The notes under the pieces: generated by a model
The model's input: only the letters and a program-made list of their open reading frames with translations
What the model was told of the DNA's origin: nothing
Database searches by the model: none
Translations under genes and position numbers: made by a program
Shown: positions 8,567-17,799 of the stretch, one piece after another
Layout of the letters: the number at the start of each line of letters is the position of its first letter
Position numbering within the stretch: the stretch's first letter is position 1
NCBI RefSeq assembly: GCF_000186865.1
Contig: NW_008705563.1
Location: 688,905 to 752,904 of the forward strand
Reading direction: 5' to 3'
DNA: 64,000 nt
From: Aureococcus anophagefferens
Lineage: Eukaryota; Sar; Pelagophyceae; Pelagomonadales; Pelagomonadaceae

Positions 8567-9829
8567 TTACGCCGCCGCCTTGCGGAAGATGAAGCCCGGG
8601 TTGAGGTCCTTGGACGCGGCGATGAGCTGGTGGAGGAAGCCGTCGATGAGGAGCACGAGCCGCGCGTCCGGGCTCGCGTCGACGTTGCCGTCCGCGTCGA
8701 GGGGCCCGACGACGACGGCCCAGCGGTTGCCGCGCATGCCCTGCCAGGAGACGTCGTAGATGTACTGGCTCCGCGCGCGGACGTTGAGCTTCATGCCGAC
8801 GTACTTGAGCCGGAGCGCGGGCTCGATCTTGTCGAACTCGCGGCTGCTGTGCGTGTCCGGGATGTGGAGCCCGTCGACCTCGTAGGGCTCGAGGTAGTTG
8901 GCGAACTCGTAGCCCGCCTGGGGGCAGGCGCCCTCCGCGCCGAGCCGCCGGCGCAGCCGCGCGGGCCGCGTGTGCTGGCGGCAGCCCGTCGGCAGGTGCG
9001 CGTACTCCCCGACCAAGACGGGCGGCAGGTCGTCCCAGTTCGTCACGAAGGACTCGAGGAGCGTGTGGTCGTGCTGCTTCACGGGCAGGCCCTTGCTGTG
9101 GACGACGTCCTCGAAGGCCGCCAGGTCCAGGAAGCCCGCGAGCTTGTCCAGGATCTCCACGCGGTGCGCCGGCATGCACAGGTTCTCCTCGTAGTTGATC
9201 TTCAGCACGCGCGGCGCTTTTTCGCCCAGCCGGTCCGCCGCCCGCGCCGCCTCGTCGGCGAAGGCGACCTCGCGGTGGCGCCAGGACTCGAAGTTGCCGA
9301 CGTCGAGCGCGACGGGCTCCGTCCGCCGCCGCCGTTCGTCGTGCTGGACCCAGTCGTTGTTCCTCTGCGCGACGCAGATGGACACGTACTGGGCGAGCAT
9401 GTGCGTCCGCTGGAGGACGACGACGTGGCTCGCCCAGTCGAAAAAGGCCGGCAGCTTCTGCCACTCGAGGTGCTCGCTGAAGAGCTTGAAGCCCACGACC
9501 TTGCGGCCTAAACTGTGCGACGCGACGAAGTCGAGCAGGACGCGCGGCGTCGCGTGGCGCTTATTGAACACGTCGTCGCCGACCTTGAGCCCGCCGTCGA
9601 AGCCGTCCTTCTCGCTCTTTCGCAGGTCGTTCTCGTGGAAGATCTCGCCGTGCATCAAAATGTCCGCGTGGCGCCGCAGGGTCTCGATGAGCAGCGACGA
9701 GCCCGTGCGCGCACCGGACAGGACGATGAGCCGCATGGCCGCGTCGCTCGGCTCCTGCTGGAGCCGGCGCGACGGCGCATCCGACGCCGCGCAGACCGCG
9801 ACGGCGAGGGCTGCCCAGCGGCGCACCAT
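8567..9829 (-). CDS. secreted/Golgi P-loop sulfotransferase
   Basis: This 420-residue protein has an N-terminal signal (RRWAALAVAVCAASDA). The PAPS 5'-phosphosulfate loop is at about residues 33-52 (RLIVLSGARTGSSLLIETL), followed by HGEIFHE, a combination typical of the Stf0/NodH and carbohydrate sulfotransferase group. The 3'-phosphate-binding region is probably VVVLQRTHMLAQYVSICVA at about 133-152. It would transfer sulfate from PAPS to a carbohydrate or lipid in the secretory pathway. The C-terminal third (residues 280-420, ending in LIDGFLHQLIAASKDLNPGF) is not recognised. It lies next to a ZIP transporter on the same strand and converges on the CH-domain gene. Confidence 0.72.
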   Translation of the reverse strand: MVRRWAALAVAVCAASDAPSRRLQQEPSDAAMRLIVLSGARTGSSLLIETLRRHADILMHGEIFHENDLRKSEKDGFDGGLKVGDDVFNKRHATPRVLLDFVASHSLGRKVVGFKLFSEHLEWQKLPAFFDWASHVVVLQRTHMLAQYVSICVAQRNNDWVQHDERRRRTEPVALDVGNFESWRHREVAFADEAARAADRLGEKAPRVLKINYEENLCMPAHRVEILDKLAGFLDLAAFEDVVHSKGLPVKQHDHTLLESFVTNWDDLPPVLVGEYAHLPTGCRQHTRPARLRRRLGAEGACPQAGYEFANYLEPYEVDGLHIPDTHSSREFDKIEPALRLKYVGMKLNVRARSQYIYDVSWQGMRGNRWAVVVGPLDADGNVDASPDARLVLLIDGFLHQLIAASKDLNPGFIFRKAAA

Positions 9830-9880
9830 CGTTGTGTCGATTTTATAACTTCAAGAACCGTCTCGCATTTAAGAGGACGC

Positions 9881-10900
9881 CTAGCCGAGGGCGACGTCGA
9901 GGGTCATCATGAGGCCGAAGCCGAAGAGGAAGGAGAGCGTCTGCTGCTTGTTCCCCGTCGTCGAGTGCGCGCCCTCGAGGGACTCCGGGATGAGCTGGTC
10001 GACGACGACGTAGATCATGGCGCCCGCGGCGAAGGCGAGGGCGTAGGGGAGCACGGGCGTGACGACGAGCACGAGGGCCGCGCCGAGGACGCCGCCGACG
10101 GGCTCGACGACGCCGCTGAGCTGGCCGAAGAGGAACGCGCGCGACGCTGGCATGCCGCTCCGTCGGAGCGGCATCGACACCGCGAGGCCCTCGGGGAAGT
10201 TCTGGAGGCCGATGCCCAGCGCGAGGTTCAGCGCCTTGGCGCGCGACGCGCCCGGCAGGTCCGCCGCGGCGCCGCCGAAGCCCACGCCCACGGCGAGGCC
10301 CTCGGGGAAGTTGTGGAGCGTGATCGCGAAGACGAGTAAGGCGACCGCGCGCTTCTGCGACGCGGCCTTGCGCCCCGCGTCGTCATCATCATAATCGTCG
10401 AAGGACGGCGTCGACGCGCCGCCGCGCTCGAGGAACGACGACGACCGCTGCGGGCCCCGCCGCCGCGCGGGGCCGCCGTCGGCGCGCGGCGGCGAGCCGC
10501 TCCAGCCGCCGTCGCTCTTCTTGCCGCCGTGGCGCGGGCTGCCGCCGCTCAACAGCTTGGTCTGCATGAGCTCCAGCGGGTCTAGGGACCCGTGGCGCTC
10601 CATGTACTGGTCGCACGCGAGCATGCAACAGCAGCCGACGGCGAAGCCGACGGTCACGGGGAGGAAGGCCCAGCCGCTCCCGTACCTCGCCTGCGACATC
10701 TCCAGCGCCGGCGCGAGCAGGCTGAAGAAGCTCGCCGACGTCATGACGCCGCCGGCGAAGCCCAGCATGGGCTGCAATATCTGCCGCTGCGTCTTCTCGT
10801 CGCTCGGCAGGATGAAGACGAGCGCCGCGCCGCAGGCCGTGACGAACCACGTGAAGCAGGTCGCCAGGAAGGCGTCGAAGGCGGCGCGCAGGAGGCCCAT
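9881..10900 (-). CDS. ZIP-family divalent metal transporter (ZIP11/GufA-like)
   Basis: The 339-residue protein has about eight predicted membrane segments and a cytosolic loop rich in Gly, Ser and Asp between segments 3 and 4 (residues 110-185). The signature metal-site helices are intact: LHNFPEGLAVGVGFG in TM4 (about residues 198-212) and LGIGLQNFPEGLAVSMPL in TM5 (about 230-247). These sites conduct Zn2+ or related cations. The double HNFPEG/QNFPEG signature and the short loop fit the SLC39A11/GufA subgroup. Localisation cannot be told from sequence. It is transcribed on the same strand as the sulfotransferase downstream, about 50 bp away. Confidence 0.88.
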   Translation of the reverse strand: MGLLRAAFDAFLATCFTWFVTACGAALVFILPSDEKTQRQILQPMLGFAGGVMTSASFFSLLAPALEMSQARYGSGWAFLPVTVGFAVGCCCMLACDQYMERHGSLDPLELMQTKLLSGGSPRHGGKKSDGGWSGSPPRADGGPARRRGPQRSSSFLERGGASTPSFDDYDDDDAGRKAASQKRAVALLVFAITLHNFPEGLAVGVGFGGAAADLPGASRAKALNLALGIGLQNFPEGLAVSMPLRRSGMPASRAFLFGQLSGVVEPVGGVLGAALVLVVTPVLPYALAFAAGAMIYVVVDQLIPESLEGAHSTTGNKQQTLSFLFGFGLMMTLDVALG

Positions 10901-11127
10901 CCTGGACCTTCCTGGGTAGGTTACGTGCTTCTACCGGCTCCTAAAAACGCCATAAATTTGGCCATTGCGCACGGACTGGCTCCACCGTCGCACCGACGTC
11001 TCCACCGACTTTGTTGAGGCGCGCCGCGCAGGGACGCCTCCCGGGGAACGCCTCGGGGACGCCTCCGGGGTCGAGGTCGACGAACTTGTCGACGACGACG
11101 CACGAAGGATGCAGTCGCTCCGATCCG

Positions 11128-11922
11128 CTAGTAGTACGCCTTAGTCCGCCGGCTCGTGTCCGCCGCGCGGTTCGTCGCGCGGACGATGGCCCTCGCCTGC
11201 TTGAGGTAGGTGGCCTCGCGCGCCTCGATGGCCGCGGCGACGTGGAGCAGGCCCTTGCGCCGCGCCCAGTCCGCGGCGGTCTTGGGCCCGCGGCCGCCGC
11301 AGGAGGAGCTCTGGGGCGGCTCGCCGGCGACGCCGAGGTGGGGCCCGTCGACGCCCGGCGCGCGCAGGAGCACGTCGACGACGGCCGCGCGGCCCGCCCA
11401 GGCCGCGACGATGAGCGGCGTGCAGCCGAGGGCGTCGGCCTCCGTCGCCGACGCGCCGCAGTCGAGGAGCGCGCGCACGCACCGCACGCGGCCGCGCCAC
11501 GCCGCGAGAAAAAGTAAAGAACGCTCGGCGAAGAACGCGAGTCTATGAGTTGCGAGTTTCCGATCCTCGCCGAGCGCTTTGCGAAGCCGCGCCGCGCCGT
11601 CGGCCTTGTGCAGCGCCATCCAAAACCTCCAGACGGTGCGGTCGCGCTGCATTCTCTCGGCTTCTCTCTGCCGCCGTTCGGCGCTGAGCAGCGCGGCGAA
11701 GGGGTCGCCGGTCTTGGCGCGCGTGACGCGGCCGCCCCGCGGGAGGACGAGCTGGAGATGCTGGGCGACGGGCACGGCCAAGTCGTTCGTGACGACGCCC
11801 GCGGAGCAGGTCAGGCGCAGGACCAAACATTCTGCGACCGATGTGTCGCTCACGTAGGCGCAGATGTGCGCGAGCGTCTCGCCGGGGAGCTGGAACACGC
11901 GGTGGGCTGGGGCAGCGTCCAT
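11128..11922 (-). CDS. F-box-like / ankyrin-repeat protein
   Basis: I place the start at the ATG at 11922 (MDAAPAHRVFQ), giving 264 residues; the open frame continues upstream but is low-complexity and lies over the divergent gene. Residues 10-60 (FQLPGETLAHICAYVSDTSV) resemble an F-box. Ankyrin repeats follow at about residues 130-215 (LLFLAAWRGRVRCVRALLDC, ATEADALGCTPLIVAAWAGR, VVDVLLRAPGVDG) and a last partial one at TAADWARRKGLLHVAAAIEA. F-box plus ankyrin suggests an SCF-type substrate adaptor, which is inference. It diverges from the beta-helix gene. Confidence 0.7.
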   Translation of the reverse strand: MDAAPAHRVFQLPGETLAHICAYVSDTSVAECLVLRLTCSAGVVTNDLAVPVAQHLQLVLPRGGRVTRAKTGDPFAALLSAERRQREAERMQRDRTVWRFWMALHKADGAARLRKALGEDRKLATHRLAFFAERSLLFLAAWRGRVRCVRALLDCGASATEADALGCTPLIVAAWAGRAAVVDVLLRAPGVDGPHLGVAGEPPQSSSCGGRGPKTAADWARRKGLLHVAAAIEAREATYLKQARAIVRATNRAADTSRRTKAYY

Positions 11923-12112
11923 GCCGCTGGGCCTCGCGGCTGCGCTGGTGCGAACGGCGCCGCGGCACGTCCTTCGGAGGCGCCCAGAGCTTGGCGGCTT
12001 TTTAGTGGGAAATTGCGAGGCCTTCAAGGTATCCAATTGTTGCCGCCCGCAAATTGGTGCCTGCCCCGGCTTTCGAATTGCATTCCGCCGGCCGCGCCGC
12101 CCCGGACGCGCG

Positions 12113-14194
12113 ATGGCCCTCGCGGCGGCGCTTGCGTCGGCCCTGACGGAGGCGCGGGCGACGATGGCGGCGTCCGTCGTCCACGAGGAGAACTTTTTCG
12201 ACGACGCGTTCCAGCAAAACGGCGCCGTGCGGCGGCCGAGCGTCATCGACGCGACCCCGAAGCGGCCGCTCGTCTTCCGGCCCGTGGAGCGGCGCGAGGC
12301 CGCGACGCCGCCGCCGCCGGACCCGGCGCCGCCGCGGCCCGCGGTCCGCGCGCCGGACCCGCCGCCGGACCCGGCGCCGCCCGCGGCCGCGGCCGCGGCG
12401 CCGCCCGCGGCGCCGGCGCCGCGCGCGGCGCCGGCGACGCCCGCGCGCGCGGCGCCGAAGCCGATCCTCGACGCGGACCTGTCGGCGGCCGCGGCGCCGC
12501 GGCGCGACGACAGCGACGACTCCTGCGGCGAGGCGCCGCGCGCCGCGAGCCGGCCCGCGCCGCGGCCGAGCCCGCCGCCGGCGCGGCCCGAGCGGCCCGC
12601 CGCGCGCGCCGCGCCGGCGCCGGGCGGCCGCGCGGCGCTCATCGTCGGCGAGGCCGTGTCCGTCGCCGCGCGCCGCGCGCTCTACGCCGCCGTGGAGACC
12701 ATGGAGCGGCGCTGCGACCGCGTCGAGCGGCGCTTGGAGGCGCGGCTCGACGCGCTCGAGGCGCGGTGCTCCGCGGCGCTCGGCGGCGTCGCCGACCTGC
12801 TCCAGGCCCGCGAGCCGACGGAGGTCTGCCTCCGGGCGGCCCAGCGCGCCCAGGCCAAGGCCGAGGCCGCCGCGGCCGACGCGCTGAGCGCGAGCCGCCG
12901 CGCGGAGCGGTGCGCCGCCGGGTCGAAGGTCCCCGGCAGCCGCGAGGCGAGCGGCGACAACGACCCGGAGCTCCTCGGCGACGTCGCGCGCTTCCGCCAG
13001 TCCGAGGCGCTCGAGGCCGTGCCCGAGCCGCGGCCCGCGAGCGCCGCCGCGGCGCCGCCGGCGACTAGTACCGCGGGCGCCGCCGCCGACGCGCGGACGC
13101 CCGCGAAGCGCGCCGCGAAACCCGCGAAGACGCCGACGCGATCGTTGAGCAAGCGGCTCTCGTCGATCTCGCCCATGCGCCGGCGGCGGCCGTCGGAGGC
13201 GCCCCACGAGGACGCGCTCTCGTCCGCGGCGAAGGCGCACGCGGCGTTCGTCGCCGAGGCCGCGACGCCGCCGCCGCCGAAGAAGCCGCTGCGCGTGCCC
13301 GCGGACTACGAGTCCATCCAGGCCGCCCTCGACGCCGCGCCGACGCACGGTTTGGTGCTCGTGGCGCCGGGCCACTACTTTGAAGCGCTCGTCGTCGCGC
13401 GCGCCGTCGAGATCGAGGCCGAGGGCTACGCGCCCCTCGCGGCGGACTTGGACGATCTCGCGCCCCGCGTCGTCGTCGAGGCGCCGAGCCCGGGCCACCG
13501 CGCGTTGCTCGTGACGGCCGCGGGCGCCTGCGACGCGCGGGGTCTGGCGCTCCGGTGCTGCGAGCGGTCCCGGTCCGCGTCGCCGTCGGGCGAGTCGTCC
13601 TCCAAGCAGCGGCCCTGCGCGGCCGTCGGCGTCAAGGGCGGCGAGCTCGCGCTGGCGGGCTGCGTCGTCGGCTCCGCGTCGGCGCTGAGCGGCGTCAACG
13701 CGCAGCGCGGCGCGACGCTGAAGCTGCGGGACGTCCGGGGCGCCGCGTGCCGCCACACGGGCGTGCTCCTGAGCGGCGACCGGACGACGGCGACGCTGGA
13801 GCGCTGCGCGCTGGACGGTAACGGCGCCCACGGGCTGGAGGTCCAGGACGGCGCGCGCGTGGAGCGCGCGCGCGACGTCGTCTGCCGGCGGAACGCGCTC
13901 TTCGGCCTTTTTCTGTCCGACGCGGACTCCTTCGCGGACCTCGCGCGCTGCGACCTCGGGGGCAACGCGCGCTGCGGCGTCTGGGTCCAGTCCGGCGCGA
14001 CGGCGCGCCTGGCCGACTCGACGCTCGCGAACAACGCGGAGCACTGCGTCGCGCTCTCGGAGCCGTCCTCCGCCGCGCACCTGACGCGGTGCGAGCTCGC
14101 GGGCAAAGACGACCACCTCGCCTGCTTCAACGGCGCCGTCTTCGCGAACTTGGACGCGAAGGACTGCTGCTACGAGACGCTAAACGGGCGGTGA
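12113..14194 (+). CDS. right-handed parallel beta-helix repeat protein with coiled-coil and disordered N terminus
   Basis: The ATG at 12113 gives 693 residues. The first 180 residues are disordered and rich in Pro and Ala. A coiled coil follows at about residues 190-240 (ETMERRCDRVERRLEARLDA). The C-terminal half starts with VPADYESIQAALDAAPTHGL and runs through repeating short strands (GVNAQRGATLKLRDV, TGVLLSGDRTTATLERC, NGAHGLEVQDGARVERA, NARCGVWVQSGATARLADS), the pattern of pectate-lyase-like right-handed beta helices with PbH1 repeats. No signal peptide and no pectate lyase active-site residues are evident, so a scaffold role similar to SHC-binding or other beta-helix proteins is as likely as carbohydrate binding. 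The function is unknown. Confidence 0.75.
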   Translation: MALAAALASALTEARATMAASVVHEENFFDDAFQQNGAVRRPSVIDATPKRPLVFRPVERREAATPPPPDPAPPRPAVRAPDPPPDPAPPAAAAAAPPAAPAPRAAPATPARAAPKPILDADLSAAAAPRRDDSDDSCGEAPRAASRPAPRPSPPPARPERPAARAAPAPGGRAALIVGEAVSVAARRALYAAVETMERRCDRVERRLEARLDALEARCSAALGGVADLLQAREPTEVCLRAAQRAQAKAEAAAADALSASRRAERCAAGSKVPGSREASGDNDPELLGDVARFRQSEALEAVPEPRPASAAAAPPATSTAGAAADARTPAKRAAKPAKTPTRSLSKRLSSISPMRRRRPSEAPHEDALSSAAKAHAAFVAEAATPPPPKKPLRVPADYESIQAALDAAPTHGLVLVAPGHYFEALVVARAVEIEAEGYAPLAADLDDLAPRVVVEAPSPGHRALLVTAAGACDARGLALRCCERSRSASPSGESSSKQRPCAAVGVKGGELALAGCVVGSASALSGVNAQRGATLKLRDVRGAACRHTGVLLSGDRTTATLERCALDGNGAHGLEVQDGARVERARDVVCRRNALFGLFLSDADSFADLARCDLGGNARCGVWVQSGATARLADSTLANNAEHCVALSEPSSAAHLTRCELAGKDDHLACFNGAVFANLDAKDCCYETLNGR

Positions 14195-14412
14195 AGCGTC
14201 GGGGTGCCGAGGGGGTGGCAGGCCGGGAGCCGGAGTGGCGGCGAGCGGCGGCGCCGGTGTAGGCTCGGTGTCGAACCCCGGCGCTCGAGCTTTGTGGAGA
14301 CGGCCATCGACTGGAGCCGCAGCTCCGCCGCGCTCGTCGACGCCGACCTGCGCGAATTCTCGACCCCGCCGCTCACCCGCTGCGACGCTCGATCTGCGCG
14401 GTCGTACGGACG

Positions 14413-14891
14413 ATGTCGGACCTTAACGGTCTGCTCTCGGAGGCGCCCGCGGTGAGTTTTTCGCCGCGAAGCGCTTCCTCTCGCGTCGCCTCACCCTCGC
14501 GCCGCCGCAGGTCATGAACGGGAAGGACGCGGACGCGAAGACGGCGCACGCCACGAAGGTGCCGCGGCGGCGTCGCTCCCGCGGCGCGCGGTCGTTCGTT
14601 TTCGCGCGCGCGCGCCCGTTCCCGACGCGCGCGCCCGCGCGCGGGCCTGCGCCCCGACGCGCGCGCCCGCAGGTCTTCGCGTCCATCGCGCGCATCGACG
14701 ACAAGCAGATCGACGCGACGGTCGACAAGATGGAGCAGGAGCCCGCGGACATCCTCCTCAAGTACGTCTACCGCGGCCTCGAGGAGCCGACGGACAACAA
14801 CGCGTCGCTCTTCAAATGGCAGGCGAAGATCCTCGACAAGTTCGGCATCGGCTCCGTCGTCCGCGTCCTCACGGACAGGAAGACGGTGTGA
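14413..14891 (+). CDS. ARPC5: Arp2/3 complex subunit 5 (p16-ARC), three exons
   Basis: The CDS is join(14413..14451,14511..14558,14673..14891), 101 residues. Introns of 59 nt (GTGAGT...CGCAG) and 114 nt (GTGCCG...CGCAG) are inferred from frame and splice consensus. The spliced C-terminal half matches ARPC5 closely: DILLKYVYRGLEEPTDNNAS corresponds to the family segment around LLMKYIYKGFESPSDNSS, and GIGSVVRVLTDRKTV matches the family C terminus. ARPC5 ties ARPC1 to ARPC4 in the actin-nucleating Arp2/3 complex. The N terminus is about 45-50 residues shorter than in animals, so a further 5' exon may exist. The second intron keeps the frame and has no stop, so naive prediction would retain it. 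Confidence 0.85.
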
Positions 14892-15029
14892 GTGATCCCC
14901 CGCGCGCACCGCTGTCGTAAACGTCGAGCTGTTCCCCGGCGTGTTACCCGGGGCTGTGGGTTGTCTTCGGGGAGGAGGGCCGGGGATGTGGGCCGGGGAG
15001 ACGCCGCCGGCCGGGAGGGCCGCGCCGCC

Positions 15030-15776
15030 TCAGATGAGGCCGGCCGCGGACGCGAGGGAGACGGCGTACCAGAAGGCGAAGAAGGCGCCGAGGACCCGCG
15101 CGGCGCCGTAGCTCGTCGTGAGGCCGCGGAGGCTGTCGACGTCCGGCGGGCGCGTCGCGAGGTAGGCGTGGTACCCGAGGCCCGCGGCCGCGAAGAGCAA
15201 GTAGCAGGTTGGTTGGTCCGTGACGCCGTAGAAGCCGGCGCCGAGGCTCAGGACGTACTGCCAGAGGATGCACGGCACGAGCTGGAGGCCCAGCGTGACG
15301 GGCTTGTCGCCGAGGACGGACGGTTGCTCCCAGAGCTTCTGCCGCGTGCAGGACGCGCCGACGAGGGCGACGCAGGCGTAGGTCAGGCGCATGGCGTTGC
15401 GGAGCGCGATGCGGTCGTCGGCGACGCGGCGCGGCGCCACGTCGACGAAGATGCCGAGCACGTAGGCGCTGACCAGCGCGGCGACGAACAGGGGCGCGAA
15501 GAGGTGGCGGCAGACGACGCGGAAGGGCACGCCCGCGTCGCGCAGCTTGCGGTAGAAGACGCGGCAGTTGTCGCGCATGAACGCGTCGAGCCACTCGAGC
15601 GGGACGACGAGCAACCCGTCGAGGAACCCGACGGGGTCGGCCATCGTCTGCACGCCGACGAGTACCAAGGCCCAGTAGGGCTCGACGACCGTGAAGGCGA
15701 CGCCCGCGGCGACGATGGCGACGACGGAGCCCGCGGACACCATCATCAAATCCCCCGGCGAGAAGGCGACGACCAT
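15030..15776 (-). CDS. polytopic membrane protein of unknown function
   Basis: This 248-residue frame has a true ATG. Hydrophobic segments are visible at about residues 10-40 (two close helices), 85-112, 130-145, 160-185, 190-205 and 220-245. It has no signature I recognise. Conserved-looking pieces are the cytosolic helix LEWLDAFMRDNCRVFYRKLR and the aromatic-rich QLVPCILWQYVLSLGAGFYG. A transport or lipid-related role is possible but unsupported. It diverges from the MFS gene with about 340 bp between the starts. Confidence 0.6.
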   Translation of the reverse strand: MVVAFSPGDLMMVSAGSVVAIVAAGVAFTVVEPYWALVLVGVQTMADPVGFLDGLLVVPLEWLDAFMRDNCRVFYRKLRDAGVPFRVVCRHLFAPLFVAALVSAYVLGIFVDVAPRRVADDRIALRNAMRLTYACVALVGASCTRQKLWEQPSVLGDKPVTLGLQLVPCILWQYVLSLGAGFYGVTDQPTCYLLFAAAGLGYHAYLATRPPDVDSLRGLTTSYGAARVLGAFFAFWYAVSLASAAGLI

Positions 15777-16116
15777 GGTTGCGGAGCGGCGCGCGAAGTG
15801 CAGCGGCGCGTCAAGTGCTATGTGGCGCGGCGCTTAGAGAGCTGCGCGGCGCGAGAGAGCGACGCTTTGACGGGGTGGCTGCGAGGCGCGACGGCGCGAG
15901 GGGCCTCTTCGATGACACTGAGACCTCGAGCTTGTTTTGTGGCGATTCAATGTTGCCGTCAATCAACCAACTTGCCCTCGAGAATCGGATTTGGCAGCCC
16001 CGACGCCGCCATCCTCGCCGCCGCCAGCAGCTCCGGCAGCTATCCTCGTCGACGCGATTCGGCGCCGCGCGGCCCGCCATCCTCGTCGCCCGCATCCCTG
16101 GGCGGCCGCCGAAGCG
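15777..16116. promoter_or_regulatory. divergent intergenic region between the membrane-protein and MFS genes
   Basis: About 340 bp separate the two divergent ATGs. The frame upstream of the MFS start is open but low in conservation and carries no convincing coding signal. The centre (15900-15990) is lower in GC than its surroundings. It most likely holds both promoters and 5' UTRs; no specific element can be named. Confidence 0.4.
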
Positions 16117-17700
16117 ATGGGCGCCCACGAGCGGGCCCTCGTGCTCCTCCTCTTCAGCGCCGCGTCGACGGGCCTCATCTACGTCTCCTCGGTCTACTCG
16201 CAGGCGCTCAAGGACACGCTGGACCTCTCCCAGGACGACATCGAGACCATCAGCCTGTCCTGCTACCTCGGCGGCCTCTTCGGCTTTTTGCCCGGGCGCG
16301 TCTCCGACGTCATGGGCACGCGACGGACCATATGCTTCGGCGGCGGCGCGCAGGGGCTGCTCCTCTTCGTCTTCTGGCTCGTGGCCAAGAAGCTCGTCGT
16401 CGTCCCCGCGCCGCTCCCGCTGCTCTGCGTGCTGACGTTCCTCCAGTACCTCTCCTCGGGCTGCACGGTCGCCGCGGTCTTCTCGGCGCTGAGCCGCCTC
16501 TACGGCGAGAACCGCGGCGTCGTCGTCGGCATGGGGAAGGCCTACGTCGGCATGGTCGGCGCCATCGTCACGCAAATATACCACGGCGTCGTGCCGTCGG
16601 CCTCGGACGGCGCGGCCGTCGACTTCATCTTGGTGACCGGTCTGGCGTCGCTGGCCCTCTGCTGGATCCCCGCGCTGCTGCTGGACGCGGACGAACTCCG
16701 GGAGCCCCACGGCGGCGGGCCCGCGGCGGCGCGCGTCGGCGTCGTCCTCGCGGTCGTCGTCGCGACGATCGCCTGCTGCACGACGTCGGCGCTCGCGGAC
16801 CCGCGCGGCGCCGCGCGATCGGCGCTCGCGGCCGCCGTCGGCGCGCTCCTCTTCGCGCCGGCGCTCACGCTGCTATTACCGGACGACAAGGCGCCGCCGC
16901 CCCTGGGCGACGCGCTCTGCGCGCCGGCGAAGCACCCGCGCGGCATGCGCACGGCGGAGATGCTGCGGACCGTGGAGGCGTGGCTGCTGCTCTATGTCGT
17001 CGTGACCATCGTCGGCACGGGGCTCGTCGTATCCACCAACGGCGCGCAGATGGCCGCGGCCGCGCGCGTCTCCGGCGGCGGCGCGCTCGTCGTGACGCTC
17101 TTCTCCGGCGCCCAGGGTCTGAGTAGGCTGGGGGGCGGCGCGGCGACGGACGCGCTGCGGCGGAGGGGCGTTCCTTTACAGGTCGCCTTGGTCGTCGCGG
17201 CGCTCCTCGGCGCCGCGGCCCACGGCCTCATGTGGCTGTCCAAGCCGGCGTTCTTCGAGGTCGGCGTCGTCCTCGCGGGCCTCGCCTTCGGCATCGTCTG
17301 GCCCTTGATGGTCGTGCTCGTCCGCGACCTCTTCGGCGACGAGCACTTCGGGAGCAACTACATGGTCTACGACGGCGGCTCGTCCTGCGGCGGCGCGCTG
17401 CTCTTCGCGAAGTTGTTGGTCGCCGCGTCCTACAACGCGCACAAGGTGCCCCTCGACGACGACGACGCGCCGGGCGACACGTGCGTCGGCGCGAAATGCT
17501 TCCCCTACGTCGCGGTCGCGGCGCTGAACCTCGTCGCCGCCGGCGCCGCGCTCCTCCTGAGCTTCGGACCCCTCGCGCCGACGCCGCTCGCCGACCGGCG
17601 CGACGACGCCGCGGACGACGCCGCGGGCGACTACGCCGCCGTGCGCCTCGGCGACGAGCCGCCGGGGGACCGCGACGAGGGGGACAAGAAGGTAAACTGA
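16117..17700 (+). CDS. major facilitator superfamily transporter (nodulin-like/NFD4 type)
   Basis: I start at the ATG at 16117 (MGAHERALVLLLFSAAS), giving 527 residues and about 12 membrane segments. The first helix and loop (YVSSVYSQALKDTLDLSQ, then ISLSCYLGGLFGFLPG, with SDVMGTRRT as the MFS loop 2-3 motif) match the nodulin-like MFS group, in which a 'Y-S-x-x-L-K' segment precedes helix 2. A second half with SRLGGGAATDALRRRGVPLQ repeats the loop motif. The hydrophilic C-terminal tail is acidic. The substrate is unknown; relatives are annotated as monocarboxylate or organic-anion carriers. It converges on the gene at 17800. Confidence 0.78.
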   Translation: MGAHERALVLLLFSAASTGLIYVSSVYSQALKDTLDLSQDDIETISLSCYLGGLFGFLPGRVSDVMGTRRTICFGGGAQGLLLFVFWLVAKKLVVVPAPLPLLCVLTFLQYLSSGCTVAAVFSALSRLYGENRGVVVGMGKAYVGMVGAIVTQIYHGVVPSASDGAAVDFILVTGLASLALCWIPALLLDADELREPHGGGPAAARVGVVLAVVVATIACCTTSALADPRGAARSALAAAVGALLFAPALTLLLPDDKAPPPLGDALCAPAKHPRGMRTAEMLRTVEAWLLLYVVVTIVGTGLVVSTNGAQMAAAARVSGGGALVVTLFSGAQGLSRLGGGAATDALRRRGVPLQVALVVAALLGAAAHGLMWLSKPAFFEVGVVLAGLAFGIVWPLMVVLVRDLFGDEHFGSNYMVYDGGSSCGGALLFAKLLVAASYNAHKVPLDDDDAPGDTCVGAKCFPYVAVAALNLVAAGAALLLSFGPLAPTPLADRRDDAADDAAGDYAAVRLGDEPPGDRDEGDKKVN

Positions 17701-17799
17701 GGACCTTCGAGGCCCGCGGCGCGACCTACGCGTGCCCGCCCTTCGTGCTTGTGCCCCACTCCGCGCTCTGAGGCCGACGCATCCTACTTAAGTTACTCC

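Noticed and set aside
11923..12642. Upstream extension of the F-box/ankyrin protein
   Set aside because: The extension is Ala/Gly/Arg-rich antisense of the beta-helix gene, whose own coding sequence there has a sensible start and coiled coil.
7729..14270. Shared 12-mer GTAGGCTCGGTG upstream of the CH-domain gene and of ARPC5
   Set aside because: Only two copies, at different distances from the starts; chance in GC-rich DNA is possible, so no promoter motif is claimed.
14245..14300. tRNA B-box-like sequence (TCGAACCCCGGC)
   Set aside because: No A-box, acceptor stem or cloverleaf could be built around it.
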